A program made the position numbers and the translations under genes. A DNA stretch of 28,687 nt from assembly GCA_022425565.1 (NCBI GenBank), contig JAKMFG010000067.1:1-28687 (forward strand). The letters run 5' to 3'. Under the pieces are notes generated by a model. The model ran no database searches, had not been told where the DNA came from, and saw only the letters and a list, made by a program, of their open reading frames with translations. Source of the stretch: Alphaproteobacteria bacterium. Its GTDB lineage: Bacteria > Pseudomonadota > Alphaproteobacteria > Puniceispirillales > Puniceispirillaceae. Shown one piece after another: positions 16,239-24,337 of this stretch (positions are counted from its first letter, which is position 1; the number at the start of each line of letters is the position of its first letter).

Positions 16239-17054
16239 ATGAAATCTCTCATTACCCTCATTGGCTGCGGCAAGATGGGAAGCGCCATGCTTCATGGCTG
16301 GCTTGCCGACAGCAGCCTTGATGCTGAATTTGCCATCATCGAACCAGCGCAGGACCATCTTGCCTGGACGTCAGCGCACGACAATGTCCGGCTTCATGCC
16401 ACGGTCGCCGACGCGGCTGCCGGTGGGCGTGCCGCCACCATGGTCGTGCTTGCAGTCAAGCCGCAGATGATGGAAGAGGCGATTGCCGACCTCGGCGCGC
16501 TGGCCGGGCCTGATACTGCGTTCCTGTCAATCGCGGCAGGTCTGTCGACAGCATGGCTCGGCGCGCGGCTTGGCGAGGGCGCTCTCGTCCTGCGCTCGAT
16601 GCCGAACACGCCCGCTGCCATCGGCAAGGGAATCACGGCACTCTACAACGGCGATGCTCCAGACCATGTGGCGGCGCTGGCCAGCCAGCTTCTCAGCGCC
16701 ATTGGCGAGGTTGTGGTTCTTGATGACGAATCGCAGATGGATGCAGTGACGGCCGTGTCCGGATCCGGCCCGGCCTACGTCTTCCTGCTGGCCGAGGTGA
16801 TGACGGCGGCTGGCATTGAGGTTGGCTTGCCTCCTGCGCTGGCCAAGCAACTGGCAGAAGCGACCGTGTCCGGTGCCGGCGCGCTGGTTGCCGAATCCGA
16901 CGACCCGCCCTCGCAGCTTCGCGTCAATGTCACCAGCAAGGGTGGCACTACCGCCGCGGCGCTGGCTGTGCTGATGGCCGAAGACGGTATGGCGCCATTG
17001 CTGGAGAGGGCCATACGCGCAGCGCGCGACAGGTCGGTCGAACTTGGCGGCTGA
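16239..17054 (+). CDS. proC: Pyrroline-5-carboxylate reductase
   Basis: The 271-residue enzyme reduces pyrroline-5-carboxylate to proline with NAD(P)H, the last step of proline synthesis. The N-terminal dinucleotide-binding motif is IGCGKMGSAML (residues 8-18). VLAVKPQMM follows near 72. The C-terminal signature is seen as DAVTAVSGSGPAYVF, then LRVNVTSKGGTTAAAL (the P5CR signature). Length is normal. The YbjN-family gene lies just upstream, and this ybjN-proC pairing is common in alphaproteobacteria. Confidence 0.97.
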   Translation: MKSLITLIGCGKMGSAMLHGWLADSSLDAEFAIIEPAQDHLAWTSAHDNVRLHATVADAAAGGRAATMVVLAVKPQMMEEAIADLGALAGPDTAFLSIAAGLSTAWLGARLGEGALVLRSMPNTPAAIGKGITALYNGDAPDHVAALASQLLSAIGEVVVLDDESQMDAVTAVSGSGPAYVFLLAEVMTAAGIEVGLPPALAKQLAEATVSGAGALVAESDDPPSQLRVNVTSKGGTTAAALAVLMAEDGMAPLLERAIRAARDRSVELGG

Positions 17055-17141
17055 CCGGCAGAGCGGGTCCTGACAGCGCTTGACCTGCATGCCGTTTCCT
17101 CCCATCTCTTTAAAGACAAAGGCTGACTGGAGGGTGCAGGA

Positions 17142-17837
17142 ATGACTTCCGCCGATACACCGACCGTAATGATGGACAAACTTGCCGAGGCTGCCTGGGT
17201 GCAATTGGCCGACATGTCGCCTCGGGCCCTCCATATCGATGAAATTGCCGCCGCTGCTGGCATCGCCCCCAGTGCGGCACGTGCCGTATCGGGCAGCATC
17301 ACTGCCCTCATCCTGCACCAGCTGGAGCGCCTCAACCGCCAGGCGGTTCTGGAAAGTCTTGCTGATATCGAGGATGCCGGCGAGGTGCCGATCCGTGACA
17401 AGATCATGGAAGCGCTGATGCACCGGTTCGAGGTCTATGCGCCACACCGGGCGCAGATGATCCAGCTTGAATCTGCGGCACGGCGCGATCCGGTTCTGGG
17501 TCTGCGTCTTGTCGAATCATTGTTTCAGGCGACACGTATGCTTCTGCGGATGGCGGGTGATGATCTTGCAGGATTCCGCGGCGAAGCACGGGTCCGCGGT
17601 GTGGCCGGCGTTGCCATGGTGGTGGCCCGTGTCTGGCGTACCGACGACACCCCCGACCTGTCGATGACCCTGAAGGAGATCGACAAACGCCTTGCCACAG
17701 CTGAGGAATGGGGCCGGACATTCCGCGTTCTGGATGGTCGCCCACCATCCGATGGCGAAGACGGTAATGCTGGCGGAATTTATGATCCGGGCGACCAGGG
17801 GCCGGTTGAAAACGGGCCCGGCGGCCGTTACCAATAA
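17142..17837 (+). CDS. TetR-like / COQ9-like helical protein
   Basis: The 231-residue, mostly helical protein begins with a helix-turn-helix-like region (residues 10-55, LHIDEIAAAAGIAPSAARAVSG). It continues with a TetR-type ligand domain (IRDKIMEALMHRFEVYAPHR near 86, then a DPVLGLRLVESLFQATRMLLRMAGD helix pair). The region around residues 110-180 resembles COQ9, a TetR-fold lipid-binding protein of ubiquinone synthesis. The helix-turn-helix is not strong, so either a regulator or a COQ9-type protein is possible. The ubiquinone link is supported only loosely by the UbiK-like gene 1.7 kb upstream. GGAGG lies 8 bases before the ATG. The last 25 residues are glycine-rich and probably disordered. 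Confidence 0.7.
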   Translation: MTSADTPTVMMDKLAEAAWVQLADMSPRALHIDEIAAAAGIAPSAARAVSGSITALILHQLERLNRQAVLESLADIEDAGEVPIRDKIMEALMHRFEVYAPHRAQMIQLESAARRDPVLGLRLVESLFQATRMLLRMAGDDLAGFRGEARVRGVAGVAMVVARVWRTDDTPDLSMTLKEIDKRLATAEEWGRTFRVLDGRPPSDGEDGNAGGIYDPGDQGPVENGPGGRYQ

Positions 17838-17863
17838 CCCGTGTTCAGCTCCGGGGAGACGAT

Positions 17864-18223
17864 ATGAGCAAGAATGAAGCCGCTACGCCGCTGGCAAGTT
17901 TTGATGATTTCATGAAGATCGACATCAGGTGCGGCACCGTTGTGGAAGCGGCACCTTTTCCGGAGGCCCGCAAGCCTGCGATCAAGCTGGTGATCGATTT
18001 CGGTCCGGAGATCGGGACGCGCAAATCCTCTGCCCAGATCACTGAGCAATACAGCCTCGACACGCTGGTTGGAAAGAAAGTGATGGCAGTGGTGAATTTC
18101 CCGCCGCGCCAGATCGGCCCGTTCATGTCCGAGGTGCTCACGCTCGGCGTTGCCAACGAACGTGGTGAGGTGGTGCTTGTCACCCCAGACAGCGACGCAC
18201 CTGACGGCAGCCGACTGCACTAG
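17864..18223 (+). CDS. csaA: tRNA-binding protein, CsaA family
   Basis: The 119-residue protein is a stand-alone tRNA-binding OB-fold domain, as in Bacillus CsaA and the C-terminal domain of MetRS. It shows FMKIDIRCGTVVEAAPFPEA (residues 16-35), a KSSAQIT run and VVNFPPRQIGPFMSEVLTLG near 78-97. CsaA binds tRNA as a dimer and was first described as having chaperone-like activity in protein export; its cellular role is not settled. GGGAGA lies just upstream of the ATG. It follows the TetR/COQ9-like gene by 26 bases and ends 9 bases from the convergent kinase gene. Confidence 0.93.
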   Translation: MSKNEAATPLASFDDFMKIDIRCGTVVEAAPFPEARKPAIKLVIDFGPEIGTRKSSAQITEQYSLDTLVGKKVMAVVNFPPRQIGPFMSEVLTLGVANERGEVVLVTPDSDAPDGSRLH

Positions 18224-18232
18224 GCTTTCCGG

Positions 18233-19552
18233 TCAAACTGGCAGTTTCATAATCACGCGCAGCCCGCCGAATGGCGAGTCGTCGAGCGTCAGCTCGCCGC
18301 CATGGCCAAGGATGATGTCGTTGGTGATGGAAAGCCCCAGGCCGGTTCCGCCTGTCTGGCGGTTCCGCGATGTTTCCAGTCTCACAAACGGCCGCAGCGC
18401 GTCGGTGCGCCGTTCGGCCGGAATGCCGGCGCCATTGTCATCAATGATGATGGTCACTTCGTCATTGCGATAATTGACCGAAATCTCCGCCTGGCTCGAA
18501 AAGGCGATGGCGTTGGAGATAACATTTTCAATGGCGCGCCTGATCGCTTTGCGCCTCAGCGGGAAGATCGGTATCGCTGGTGATGGGGGCTTGAAGGTAA
18601 TCTCATAGCCATGCGCGTTACGGGTCGTCGCGATGATGCGCTCTAGCATCCTCGGAAGGTCCGTATCTTCAGGCGGCTCCTCGCCTTCGCCTGCGGCAAA
18701 GCTGAGATAGGCGTCGATCATCTCTTCCATTTCGACAAGGTCGGCACGGATGGCCTGGGCATCTTCGGTCTCGCCCATCAGCGCCAGCTGCAGCCGGATT
18801 CTCGTCAAGGGCGTTCGCAGGTCATGGCTGACCCCGGCTAGCATCTCGGTGCGTTCGTTCAGCTGGCGCATGATCCTGTGGCGCATCGCCTGAAAGGCGC
18901 GGCCGGCAAGCCTGACCTCGCGCGCGCCTTCGAGCCGGTAATCCTGTGCCTGCCGCCCCAGCCCGAGCGCGCGTGCCGCATTTGCAAGGCGCAGGATCGG
19001 CTGGACCTGTCCGCGCATGAACAGCAACGCCACCGCAAACAGCAGGATCGATGACCCCAGCGTCCAGCCGAAAAATGTCCAGCTCGTGGAAGAGAATATC
19101 CGCTTGCGGCTGGCGTAGATCCGGATCATGCCGTTATCCAGCTTCAGATCCACAAAGATGAGGTTTGGATCGGAGACCAGGTCGACATGCCAGTCTTGCG
19201 TCAGTCTGTGGCTCAGCTCGAGCCGCAACATCGTCTCGGCATAGCTTTCTGGTTGCCCTTCATTGGGTCCAGAGAATACGCCGTCAGGGTTGTGTTGAAC
19301 GGGAAAAGAGAAGTATTTCCAGCCAGTTGACTGGATGAGGTCGATGGTGGCCTTGTCAGGGCTGCTGCCAAGCCGGTCGGCGAGAAGTCCGATTTCAGCG
19401 GCGAGCTGGCTTGCCATATGGCGGGTTACGGTGTCCCAGTGCCTTTCGTAGAAAATGAAGATCGTGATCACCTGGACCAGAATCATCGGTACGAGGATGA
19501 TCGACAGCATGCGCCCGAACAGCGTCTTTGGCAGATACTCACGAAGCTGCAT
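18233..19552 (-). CDS. Membrane sensor histidine kinase, EnvZ-like
   Basis: This is a 439-residue classical two-component sensor. It has a first membrane span at about residues 13-35, a periplasmic domain of about 125 residues, a second span (about 160-178) and a HAMP linker. The phosphorylated His243 lies in GVSHDLRTPLTR. The ATPase domain has an N box (ENVISNAIAF, N347), G1 (DDNGAGIP, 371-378) and G2 (GGTGLGLSIT, 401-410). I chose the ATG at 19552, preceded by AGGGGG, which lies inside the end of the response regulator gene (14-base overlap), so translational coupling is likely. It is very probably the partner of the PetR-like regulator. The signal sensed is unknown. Confidence 0.93.
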   Translation of the reverse strand: MQLREYLPKTLFGRMLSIILVPMILVQVITIFIFYERHWDTVTRHMASQLAAEIGLLADRLGSSPDKATIDLIQSTGWKYFSFPVQHNPDGVFSGPNEGQPESYAETMLRLELSHRLTQDWHVDLVSDPNLIFVDLKLDNGMIRIYASRKRIFSSTSWTFFGWTLGSSILLFAVALLFMRGQVQPILRLANAARALGLGRQAQDYRLEGAREVRLAGRAFQAMRHRIMRQLNERTEMLAGVSHDLRTPLTRIRLQLALMGETEDAQAIRADLVEMEEMIDAYLSFAAGEGEEPPEDTDLPRMLERIIATTRNAHGYEITFKPPSPAIPIFPLRRKAIRRAIENVISNAIAFSSQAEISVNYRNDEVTIIIDDNGAGIPAERRTDALRPFVRLETSRNRQTGGTGLGLSITNDIILGHGGELTLDDSPFGGLRVIMKLPV

Positions 19553-20270
19553 TAATGCCCCCTGACGGATTATCTGTGCGCAACAGCCAGCCCTTGTTCC
19601 TGACCGTCTGCAAATAGACCGGGAAGCGTGGGTCGGGCTCCAATTTCGCGCGAAGACGGGCAACGGCTACATCGATTGAACGGCCGCGCATGCTGCTGTC
19701 CATTGCAGTTGCGATATCCTCTCGCGACAACACCGTGTCGGGGTGCGAGGCAAAGCTGGCCAGAAGTTTCTGCTCCGCTGTGGTGATGTGGATGCGCCCG
19801 CTGCTGTGCATCAGCACGCCTGTCGACGGATCAAAACTGTAAGGCCCGAACCCGATGCTGCTGCCTGCCTGTCTCGGCCTCGCCGCGGCACGCGCGAGAA
19901 TCGATCGAATGCGGAGCACCAGCTCGCGCGGTTCAAAAGGCTTGGACATATAGTCGTCTGCGCCTGACTCAAGGCCGGTGATGCGATGTTCGGTCTCTGC
20001 CATGGCTGTCAGAAACAACGCTGGCACTTCACTCGCCTTGCGAAGGTCCGTCAGGAATTCGAGCCCGGTTTCACCCGGCATCATGATATCGACGATCAGA
20101 AGGTCAAAGGCGATGCTGCCGAGAAGCCGCCGCGCATCTCTGGCCGACGCAACATCGGTGACCCGAAAGCCGCTTTCCTCCAGGAACCGGCGAAGCAGTA
20201 GCCGCAGCCGCTCGTCATCGTCAATCACAAGGATATGCTGGATTTCTGTGTCCTTGATGTTGTCCATCAT
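19539..20270 (-). CDS. petR: OmpR-family response regulator, PetR-like
   Basis: The 243-residue protein has a receiver domain with acidic pocket DDDE (residues 17-20), phospho-acceptor Asp61 in LLIVDIMMPG and Lys110 in MSKPFEP. A winged-helix DNA-binding domain follows (about 140-235, with TTAEQKLLASFASHP and SIDVAVARLRAKLEPDP). It is preceded by a MarR-type gene just like petP-petR of Rhodobacter capsulatus, where petR is required for normal petABC expression and lies next to it. Here petABC is 12 kb away, so control of bc1 genes is an inference. The start could be 20270 or the second ATG at 20267. It overlaps the downstream kinase gene. Confidence 0.88.
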   Translation of the reverse strand: MMDNIKDTEIQHILVIDDDERLRLLLRRFLEESGFRVTDVASARDARRLLGSIAFDLLIVDIMMPGETGLEFLTDLRKASEVPALFLTAMAETEHRITGLESGADDYMSKPFEPRELVLRIRSILARAAARPRQAGSSIGFGPYSFDPSTGVLMHSSGRIHITTAEQKLLASFASHPDTVLSREDIATAMDSSMRGRSIDVAVARLRAKLEPDPRFPVYLQTVRNKGWLLRTDNPSGGINAAS

Positions 20271-20291
20271 GTCACTGGAGCCTGCATAACG

Positions 20292-20810
20292 TCATCTGTC
20301 CGGGGTCCCGCGAGGTGGCCGGGACCGCGCAACATCGCCGGCCTGCTGCTGGGTCTCGGAATCGAGCAGCCCCTGCAGAACTTTTTGAAAACCTTCCACC
20401 GCTGTCATGCCGGCCTCGCGATAGGCCCTTGCAAATCTGCGGCCCTGTACCTCGGTCAGTCGTGATTCAAGTTCGGTTCCCGTCTTGGTCAGATAGAGCA
20501 GCCGCTGGCGCCTGTCTTCCGGGCCGGTCTGCTGTTCGACATGACCGGTCTCGACTAGCGCCGACAGCACGCGTGAAAGGCTTTGTTTGGTGATGTTCAA
20601 AATGGCAAGCAGCTCGCTGACAGTGATGCCGGGATTGCGTCCAATGAAATAAATGGCACGATGATGGGCACGGCCCATATTCTGTTCGGCGAGAATGGAA
20701 TCGGCCTCACCGGTAAAGTCCCGATAGGCAAAAAACATCAATTCAATGCCGCGCCGCAACTCTTCTTCACGAAGGAACAGCGCCTTGCCAATCGGTTTTA
20801 TGTCAGCCAT
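20292..20810 (-). CDS. petP: MarR-family transcriptional regulator, PetP-like
   Basis: The 172-residue winged-helix protein has the PetP-type N-terminus (FLREEELRRGIELMFFAYRDF) and GRAHHRAIYFIGRNPGITVSELLAIL. Its recognition helix region is ITKQSLSRVLSALVETG, and the wing has PEDRRQRLLYLTKTG. It closely matches my memory of PetP, encoded with petR upstream of petABC in Rhodobacter capsulatus. It is the first gene of a leftward petP-petR-kinase string (21 bases to petR) and diverges from ilvE across 121 bp. That intergenic region has a TTTACGG direct repeat that could be its operator. AAGG lies 6 bases before the ATG. Confidence 0.88.
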   Translation of the reverse strand: MADIKPIGKALFLREEELRRGIELMFFAYRDFTGEADSILAEQNMGRAHHRAIYFIGRNPGITVSELLAILNITKQSLSRVLSALVETGHVEQQTGPEDRRQRLLYLTKTGTELESRLTEVQGRRFARAYREAGMTAVEGFQKVLQGLLDSETQQQAGDVARSRPPRGTPDR

Positions 20811-20825
20811 GTTGACCTTAATTCA

Positions 20826-20854
20826 TTTACGGTTTAGCGTTGTTTACTTTACGG
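20826..20854. promoter_or_regulatory. Direct repeat in the petP/ilvE divergent control region
   Basis: TTTACGG occurs at 20826-20832 and again at 20848-20854. The copies are 22 bp apart start to start, about two turns of the helix, on the same face. The region between the two starts is AT-rich relative to the genes and must hold both promoters. A MarR or OmpR-type regulator could bind here, but no confirmed consensus is available. Confidence 0.35.
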
Positions 20855-20931
20855 AAATTACGTCCGATTTGGAACTAAATTCAAGGCAAAAATGATGCGG
20901 TCTGACGCTGGCACCGCAGGAGGAATAGACA

Positions 20932-21819
20932 ATGGCACTGATCCCGTTTGACGATCGCGACGGTACGATCTGGCTGAATGGCGAGATGCTGCCCTGGCGC
21001 GACGCGAAAACCCATACGCTCAGCCATGGTCTGCACTATGCCAGCCTCGTCTTCGAGGGTGAGCGTGTGTATTCCGGCACCATCTTCAAGGGACGCGAGC
21101 ATACTGAACGCCTGCGCAATTCCTGCATGATCATGGATTTCGACATTCCGATGACCGACGATGAGGTCGATGCAGCAAAGATGGCGGTTGTCGAAGCCAA
21201 CGGCATCACCGATGGCTATGTGCGCGCCTTTTGCTGGCGTGGTTCGGAAATGATGGCTGTATCGGCACAGAACACGAAGACGCATGTCGCCATCGCCGCC
21301 TGGGAATGGCCGAGCTATTTCGATCCCGAGACCAAAATGCAGGGAATCACGCTCGACATTGCTGACTGGAAGCGCCCGTCTCCCGAGTCTGCGCCCGTCC
21401 ATGCCAAGGCGGCCGGCCTCTATATGATCTGCACGCTGTCCAAACATGCGGCCGAGAAGAAGGGCTTCACCGACGCGCTGATGCTTGATTATCGCGGGTA
21501 TATCGCCGAGGCGACCGGTGCGAACATCTTCTTTGTCGATGGTGAGGGCACAATCCACACACCGATTGCCGACTGTTTCCTCGACGGCATCACCCGGCGC
21601 ACGGTGATCCAGCTTGCCGAATCCCTGCAGATGAAGGTGGTCCAGCGGCATCTGACGCTTGAGGATGTGGCGGATATGAAGGAATGCTTCCTGACCGGAA
21701 CCGCTGCCGAGGTGACACCTGTCTCAAAGATCGGTGATATGACCTTCACACCCGGTGACGCAAGCCGCCAGCTTGTCGATGGTTACGAAGATCTGGTCCG
21801 CGGCCGAATTTCAGTCTGA
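20932..21819 (+). CDS. ilvE: Branched-chain amino acid aminotransferase
   Basis: The 295-residue fold-type IV PLP enzyme interconverts branched-chain amino acids and their 2-oxo acids with glutamate/2-oxoglutarate, the last step of valine, leucine and isoleucine synthesis. The PLP lysine is probably K159 in PVHAKAAGLY. YIAEATGANIFF (E193 contacts the cofactor) and FLTGTAAEVTPV near 262 are the other hallmarks. AGGAGG lies 8 bases before the ATG, the best ribosome binding site of the window. Its 3' end overlaps the convergent moaE by 9 bases. A MarR gene divergent from ilvE is a common arrangement in alphaproteobacteria. Confidence 0.96.
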   Translation: MALIPFDDRDGTIWLNGEMLPWRDAKTHTLSHGLHYASLVFEGERVYSGTIFKGREHTERLRNSCMIMDFDIPMTDDEVDAAKMAVVEANGITDGYVRAFCWRGSEMMAVSAQNTKTHVAIAAWEWPSYFDPETKMQGITLDIADWKRPSPESAPVHAKAAGLYMICTLSKHAAEKKGFTDALMLDYRGYIAEATGANIFFVDGEGTIHTPIADCFLDGITRRTVIQLAESLQMKVVQRHLTLEDVADMKECFLTGTAAEVTPVSKIGDMTFTPGDASRQLVDGYEDLVRGRISV

Positions 21820-22257
21820 CCAGCGGTCGCGCGCGGTGTCATCACTGTCACGCGCCTCGACCCAGGTCTTTTCACCGCCGCGCTCTTCAGCTTTCCAGAA
21901 GGGCGCGTCGGTTTTCAGGAAGTCCATAATGAATTCGGCAGACTCGAACGCTGCCTTCCGATGCGCTGATGCGGTGCCAACCATGACAATCTGTTCGCCC
22001 GGAAGCAGCCTGCCGACGCGGTGAATGATGGTCACATCCTCAAGCGGCCAGCGAGCCCGCGCCTCGGCCTCGATCCGTTCAAGTTCGTTTTCGGTCATGC
22101 CGGGGAAATGCTCCAGTGTCATCGCTGTCACGCCGTCATCGCTGCTCAGACCGCGGACGGTGCCGATAAACAGCGCGATGCCACCTACCGTTTCCGCCTG
22201 TAAGGCACGGCTTTCCGCGCCGACGTCGAAATCCTCTGTCTGCACCCGTACCGCCAT
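21811..22257 (-). CDS. moaE: Molybdopterin synthase catalytic subunit
   Basis: The 148-residue large subunit of molybdopterin synthase transfers sulfur from the MoaD thiocarboxylate to cyclic pyranopterin monophosphate. Visible motifs are GGIALFIGTVRG (residues 25-36), LEHFPGMTE, IIHRVGRLLPGE, and the catalytic stretch ASAHRKAAFE followed by FLKTDAPFWKAE, which holds the conserved lysines. GGGAGG lies 8 bases before the ATG. It is the last gene of the uvrC-to-moaE string, 3 bases after moaD, and overlaps the end of ilvE on the other strand by 9 bases. Confidence 0.96.
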   Translation of the reverse strand: MAVRVQTEDFDVGAESRALQAETVGGIALFIGTVRGLSSDDGVTAMTLEHFPGMTENELERIEAEARARWPLEDVTIIHRVGRLLPGEQIVMVGTASAHRKAAFESAEFIMDFLKTDAPFWKAEERGGEKTWVEARDSDDTARDRWSD

Positions 22258-22260
22258 TGA

Positions 22261-22518
22261 TCAGCCTCCCGTGACGGGCGGGAAGAAGGCCACCTCGTCA
22301 CCTGCCGCAACCGGGGTGTCGAGATCGCCATAGGTGCGGTTTACCGCGACACGAACGGCGCGCATGTTCTTCAGCGCTTGCGCATGCCCGTCAGACATGG
22401 CTGCCAGATGCGGGACCAGATCGCCCACAGATGACACATTCTCGGGAAGAGGGACCGTCTCGAGATCGGTTCCCGTATGTTCACGCATCCATGCAAAATA
22501 TCGTATCGTCAGCGTCAC
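22261..22518 (-). CDS. moaD: Molybdopterin synthase sulfur carrier subunit
   Basis: The 85-residue ubiquitin-like protein starts with TLTIRYFAWMRE and ends with the essential Gly-Gly (PPVTGG), which is adenylated and turned into a thiocarboxylate. The start is GTG at 22518, inside the moeA stop (4-base overlap). It is followed directly by its partner moaE. The MoeB-type activating enzyme and MoaA/MoaC are not in the window. Confidence 0.95.
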   Translation of the reverse strand: MTLTIRYFAWMREHTGTDLETVPLPENVSSVGDLVPHLAAMSDGHAQALKNMRAVRVAVNRTYGDLDTPVAAGDEVAFFPPVTGG

Positions 22519-23768
22519 AGTCCGGACTCCCTGAAGGGAATGAAGGGCAGATAGTCTCCGACAGCCACGCCGGTGTTTTCAACCGGAATTTCGACCAGAC
22601 CGTCGGCGCCGGTAAGGGATGACAGGACGCCTGCCCCCTTGCGGCCATGAAGATGCATTTCCGGCTCGCCGGCGGCATTGGCGTTCATTTTCACCCGCAG
22701 ATATTCAGCACGCCCAGCCGATTTCTTGTGATCGAACCCGCATTTGACACGGGGGCGCAAAAGCGGCCGTGCGATGCCACCTGCCATCTGGTTAAGCACC
22801 GGCGCCGCCGCCAGCCGGTAGCAGACAAAGGCTGCCACCGGATTGCCCGGCACGCACATCACCGGCTTGCCAGTTCGGATGCCGCCGGCCATCGGCCGCC
22901 CCGGTTTGATTGACAGCCGCCAGAAGACGGGTTCGACATCATTGTTTCGCATCGCGGCTTGCGTATGATCTTCGTCACCGTCCGAGGCGCCGCCGGATGA
23001 CAGCACCGCATCACAGCTCTCGAGCGCGTCGGCAAAGCACCCGGTCAGTGCGTCTTCATCATCCGGCACAATGCCCAGATCGACCACCTCGAAGCCATCA
23101 TCCGCCAGCATGGTGGCAAGCATTGGCCGGTTGGAATCGTGAATTTGGCCACGTCCTGTCGGCGCTCCTGCTGCCACGACCTCATCCCCCATCGAGAGAA
23201 GCCCGACGCGAAGGCGGCGCCTGACCTGCAGTGCGCCATGGCCTGCGGCGGCAGCTATGCCGATATCTGCGGCGGCAAGGCGGGTGCCCGCCGCCACGAT
23301 CATTTCACCGGCACGCAGATTTTCACCCGCCGGCCGGTTGTTGCTTCCCGGCTTCAATGCCGATCCGATACACACGGTGTTGCCGGTCTCGTCAAATTCG
23401 CAGAACTCATGCATGGCGACGGCATCGACCCCGTCCGGCATCACCGCGCCGGTGAAGATACGCACGGCCTCACCAACAGGAACTGGATGACTGAGTGGAT
23501 GTCCGGCCGCGGCCCGCCCGCTTACCGGAAAGGCGTGAGACGGGTTCGCTGCAAGAAAGCCGGCATCAACACCATAACCATCAACGGCGGCATTGTTGGT
23601 TGCCGGAAGGTCATGTGTTGCCAGAAGATCTGCTGCAAGAACGCGTCCAGCGGCATTCGCCAGCGTCACAGTTTCAATTTCGCCAATCTGCGTGACGAGC
23701 GCACCGAGCTTGGACACAGCCTCGTCAGGTGACAGGCTGCCGCCATACAGCCTCGCGCTGTCGTTCAT
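22515..23768 (-). CDS. moeA: Molybdopterin molybdenumtransferase
   Basis: The 417-residue enzyme inserts molybdenum into adenylated molybdopterin. The N-terminus has LPATNNAAVDGYG (about residues 55-67, the family's 'P..dnSamDGYA'). IFTGAVMPDGVDAV follows near 105, then LSSGGASDGDEDHT and the domain IV motifs SIKPGRPMAGG and CVPGNPVAAFVCY. Two unusual details are Asn-Ala where most MoeA proteins have Ser-Ala before the DGY, and Ala-Ser in the usual 'SGGVSVGD' loop. The loop change is a known variation. It overlaps mobB upstream and moaD downstream by 4 bases each. Confidence 0.95.
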   Translation of the reverse strand: MNDSARLYGGSLSPDEAVSKLGALVTQIGEIETVTLANAAGRVLAADLLATHDLPATNNAAVDGYGVDAGFLAANPSHAFPVSGRAAAGHPLSHPVPVGEAVRIFTGAVMPDGVDAVAMHEFCEFDETGNTVCIGSALKPGSNNRPAGENLRAGEMIVAAGTRLAAADIGIAAAAGHGALQVRRRLRVGLLSMGDEVVAAGAPTGRGQIHDSNRPMLATMLADDGFEVVDLGIVPDDEDALTGCFADALESCDAVLSSGGASDGDEDHTQAAMRNNDVEPVFWRLSIKPGRPMAGGIRTGKPVMCVPGNPVAAFVCYRLAAAPVLNQMAGGIARPLLRPRVKCGFDHKKSAGRAEYLRVKMNANAAGEPEMHLHGRKGAGVLSSLTGADGLVEIPVENTGVAVGDYLPFIPFRESGL

Positions 23769-24337
23769 GACGCTGCTGCGACATCACCGCGGCCGGCGAG
23801 GGCGCAGATATGGGCCGTAATGGCCTCGATGTCGTTCAGGTCCAGTATCTGCGGGGATGACGCCGGAAGCGCCGAGGCATCGTCGGTGGCCACGGCAAAA
23901 ATCAGCGGGTCGTTCGGGAATAGCGGCGGCTTGCCAGTCGCGGTGCGGAAAATCTCCAGCTTCGGGATGGGCTCGCGCTTGTAACCCTCGACGATGACGA
24001 TGTCGGCTGGCACCAGCGTTGCAAGCAGTGCCTCGATGGGGGCCTCCTCACGGTCCCTGTTCTCGGTAAAGACCACAGACCTTGCCTGCGAGGACACGAT
24101 GACCTGACGTGCGCCTGCCGCCCGATGACGGTAGCTGTCCTTTCCCGGGACGTCGGCGTCGAAGGCATGATGGGCATGTTTGATGGTGGCGACGTCAAGC
24201 CCGCGCGCTGTCAGCGCAGCGATCAGCTTTTCAGCCAGTGTGGTCTTGCCGCTTCCCGACCAACCGGCAAGCCCCATGACATAGCCATGGCGGGACTTTG
24301 CGGCGTCGAGGGCCGGGTTGCCGCCTTGATCAGACAT
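23765..24337 (-). CDS. mobB: Molybdopterin-guanine dinucleotide biosynthesis adapter protein
   Basis: This P-loop GTP-binding protein helps MobA in forming the molybdopterin dinucleotide cofactor. Its nucleotide-binding motif is GWSGSGKTTLAEKL (about residues 25-38 from this start), followed by TIKHAHHAFD, and IVEGYKREPIPKLEI in the middle. I chose the ATG at 24337, which overlaps the end of pgsA by 8 bases and gives 190 residues. An in-frame start at 24364 gives 199 residues. MobA is not in the window. The pairing with moeA supports use of a dinucleotide (MGD- or MCD-type) molybdenum cofactor. Confidence 0.92.
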   Translation of the reverse strand: MSDQGGNPALDAAKSRHGYVMGLAGWSGSGKTTLAEKLIAALTARGLDVATIKHAHHAFDADVPGKDSYRHRAAGARQVIVSSQARSVVFTENRDREEAPIEALLATLVPADIVIVEGYKREPIPKLEIFRTATGKPPLFPNDPLIFAVATDDASALPASSPQILDLNDIEAITAHICALAGRGDVAAAS

